A stretch of DNA of 6,783 nucleotides from NCBI GenBank assembly GCA_021827245.1, contig JAKAWN010000374.1, forward strand, positions 1 to 6,783, written 5' to 3'. Within the stretch, counting starts at the first letter, position 1; each line of letters starts with the position of its first letter. This document shows, one piece after another, positions 6,495-6,783 of the stretch. Origin of the DNA: Acidobacteriota bacterium (GTDB taxonomy: Bacteria > Acidobacteriota > Terriglobia > UBA7540). Below the pieces are notes generated by a model. It searched no databases. It was not told the DNA's origin and saw only the letters and a list, made by a program, of their open reading frames with translations. Position numbers and translations under genes: made by a program.

Positions 6495-6783
6495 AGGGCT
6501 TCGACGATAAGGGCGAAGCGGACGAAAGCAAGGAAGACGACATCGAGTTTATCGAAGCGGGAGAAGGTTCTACGGAAGCCCTTGAGCCGGCGGAAGAGCC
6601 GCTCGACTTCATTGCGCTTGCGGTAGATGGCTTTGTCGTACTGCCACGGTTGCAGGCGGTTGCACTTGGGCGGCACTACAGGAATAAAGCCGAAATCCAG
6701 GGCCAGTTGCCGGGTCTCGTTGTCCTCCTAGGCGCGGTCCATAATCAGATGCAGCGGCGCGGGCAGCGGCCCCGGGCCCGGCC
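6488..6783 (-). pseudogene. IS5-family transposase, C-terminal part, with in-frame amber stop
   Basis: The minus frame entering at the window edge reads GPGPLPAPLHLIMDRA, then TAG (6728-6730), then EDNETRQLALDFGFIPVVPPK and onward to TAG at 6488-6490. Both halves belong to the DDE domain of an IS5-type transposase: MDRA carries the second catalytic Asp. YRKRNEVERLFRRLK is an exact Y(2)R(3)E(6)K signature with the catalytic Glu, followed by a conserved DKLDVVFLAFVRFALIVEALR-like tail. Relatives have Tyr where the amber codon is (DRAYED), so one base change, TAC or TAT to TAG, broke the gene. A GTG at 6676 could start a 62-residue product, but that lacks two of the three catalytic acids. The 5' part lies beyond the window, so other lesions may exist. 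IS5 elements may also use two overlapping frames, but a frameshift would not bypass this stop. Confidence 0.75.

Larger units (their letters stand above)
6475..6783 (-). mobile_element. 3' end of an IS5-family insertion sequence
   Basis: The element is placed by its transposase tail and by the likely terminal repeat beginning about AGGGCGTGTTAACACTATC. Orientation is leftward, so the window shows its right (3') end; the other end lies outside. A flanking TTAG or TA beside the repeat (about 6472-6475) may be the target duplication, but it cannot be confirmed without the other side. Confidence 0.65.

Noticed and set aside
6764..6783. G/C-only palindromic tract at the window end as a possible special structure
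   Set aside because: It reads in frame as GPGPLP of the transposase, so ordinary coding explains it.
1..6783. CRISPR array, tRNA or rRNA genes
   Set aside because: No regularly spaced direct repeats and no cloverleaf or rRNA-like sequence seen on either strand.

Overview
The window looks like accessory sequence from a soil or sediment bacterium, possibly Acidobacteriota or a similar group. This is an inference from gene style: GC-rich genes, and several Tat-exported enolase-superfamily and DUF362 proteins side by side. No marker gene fixes the taxon.

Layout. Positions 1-1012 hold no intact gene. They contain a terminator-like hairpin (64-95), a short open 3' gene remnant on the plus strand (about 93-269), and on the minus strand the decayed remains of what looks like a TumE/TumA-type toxin-antitoxin pair (746 down to 227). 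The toxin remnant carries two mutually compensating frameshifts. The antitoxin remnant keeps its two ends but has lost its DNA-binding middle. Then come four intact genes on alternating strands: a ManD-like sugar-acid dehydratase of the enolase superfamily (1013-2347, +), a UxuA-like mannonate dehydratase of the TIM-barrel/xylose-isomerase-like type (2400-3542, -), a second enolase-superfamily protein with a mandelate-racemase-type His/Asp dyad (3673-5049, +), and a DUF362 protein (5120-6277, -). At the right edge lies the 3' end of an IS5-type insertion sequence (from about 6475 to the window end). Its transposase has an in-frame amber stop and runs out of the window.

How the genes may work together. 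ManD and UxuA are unrelated folds that both convert D-mannonate to 2-keto-3-deoxy-D-gluconate in characterised members. Here they are convergent neighbours 52 bp apart. The third gene is another acid-sugar dehydratase-like enzyme. All four proteins begin with a recognisable twin-arginine signal, so the locus appears to encode a set of folded, exported, probably metal-dependent sugar-acid enzymes plus a DUF362 partner. The strand pattern (+ - + -) rules out one operon. The second and third genes share a 130-bp divergent intergenic region and could be co-regulated from it. The true substrates, and whether the proteins really act outside the cytoplasm, cannot be settled from sequence alone.
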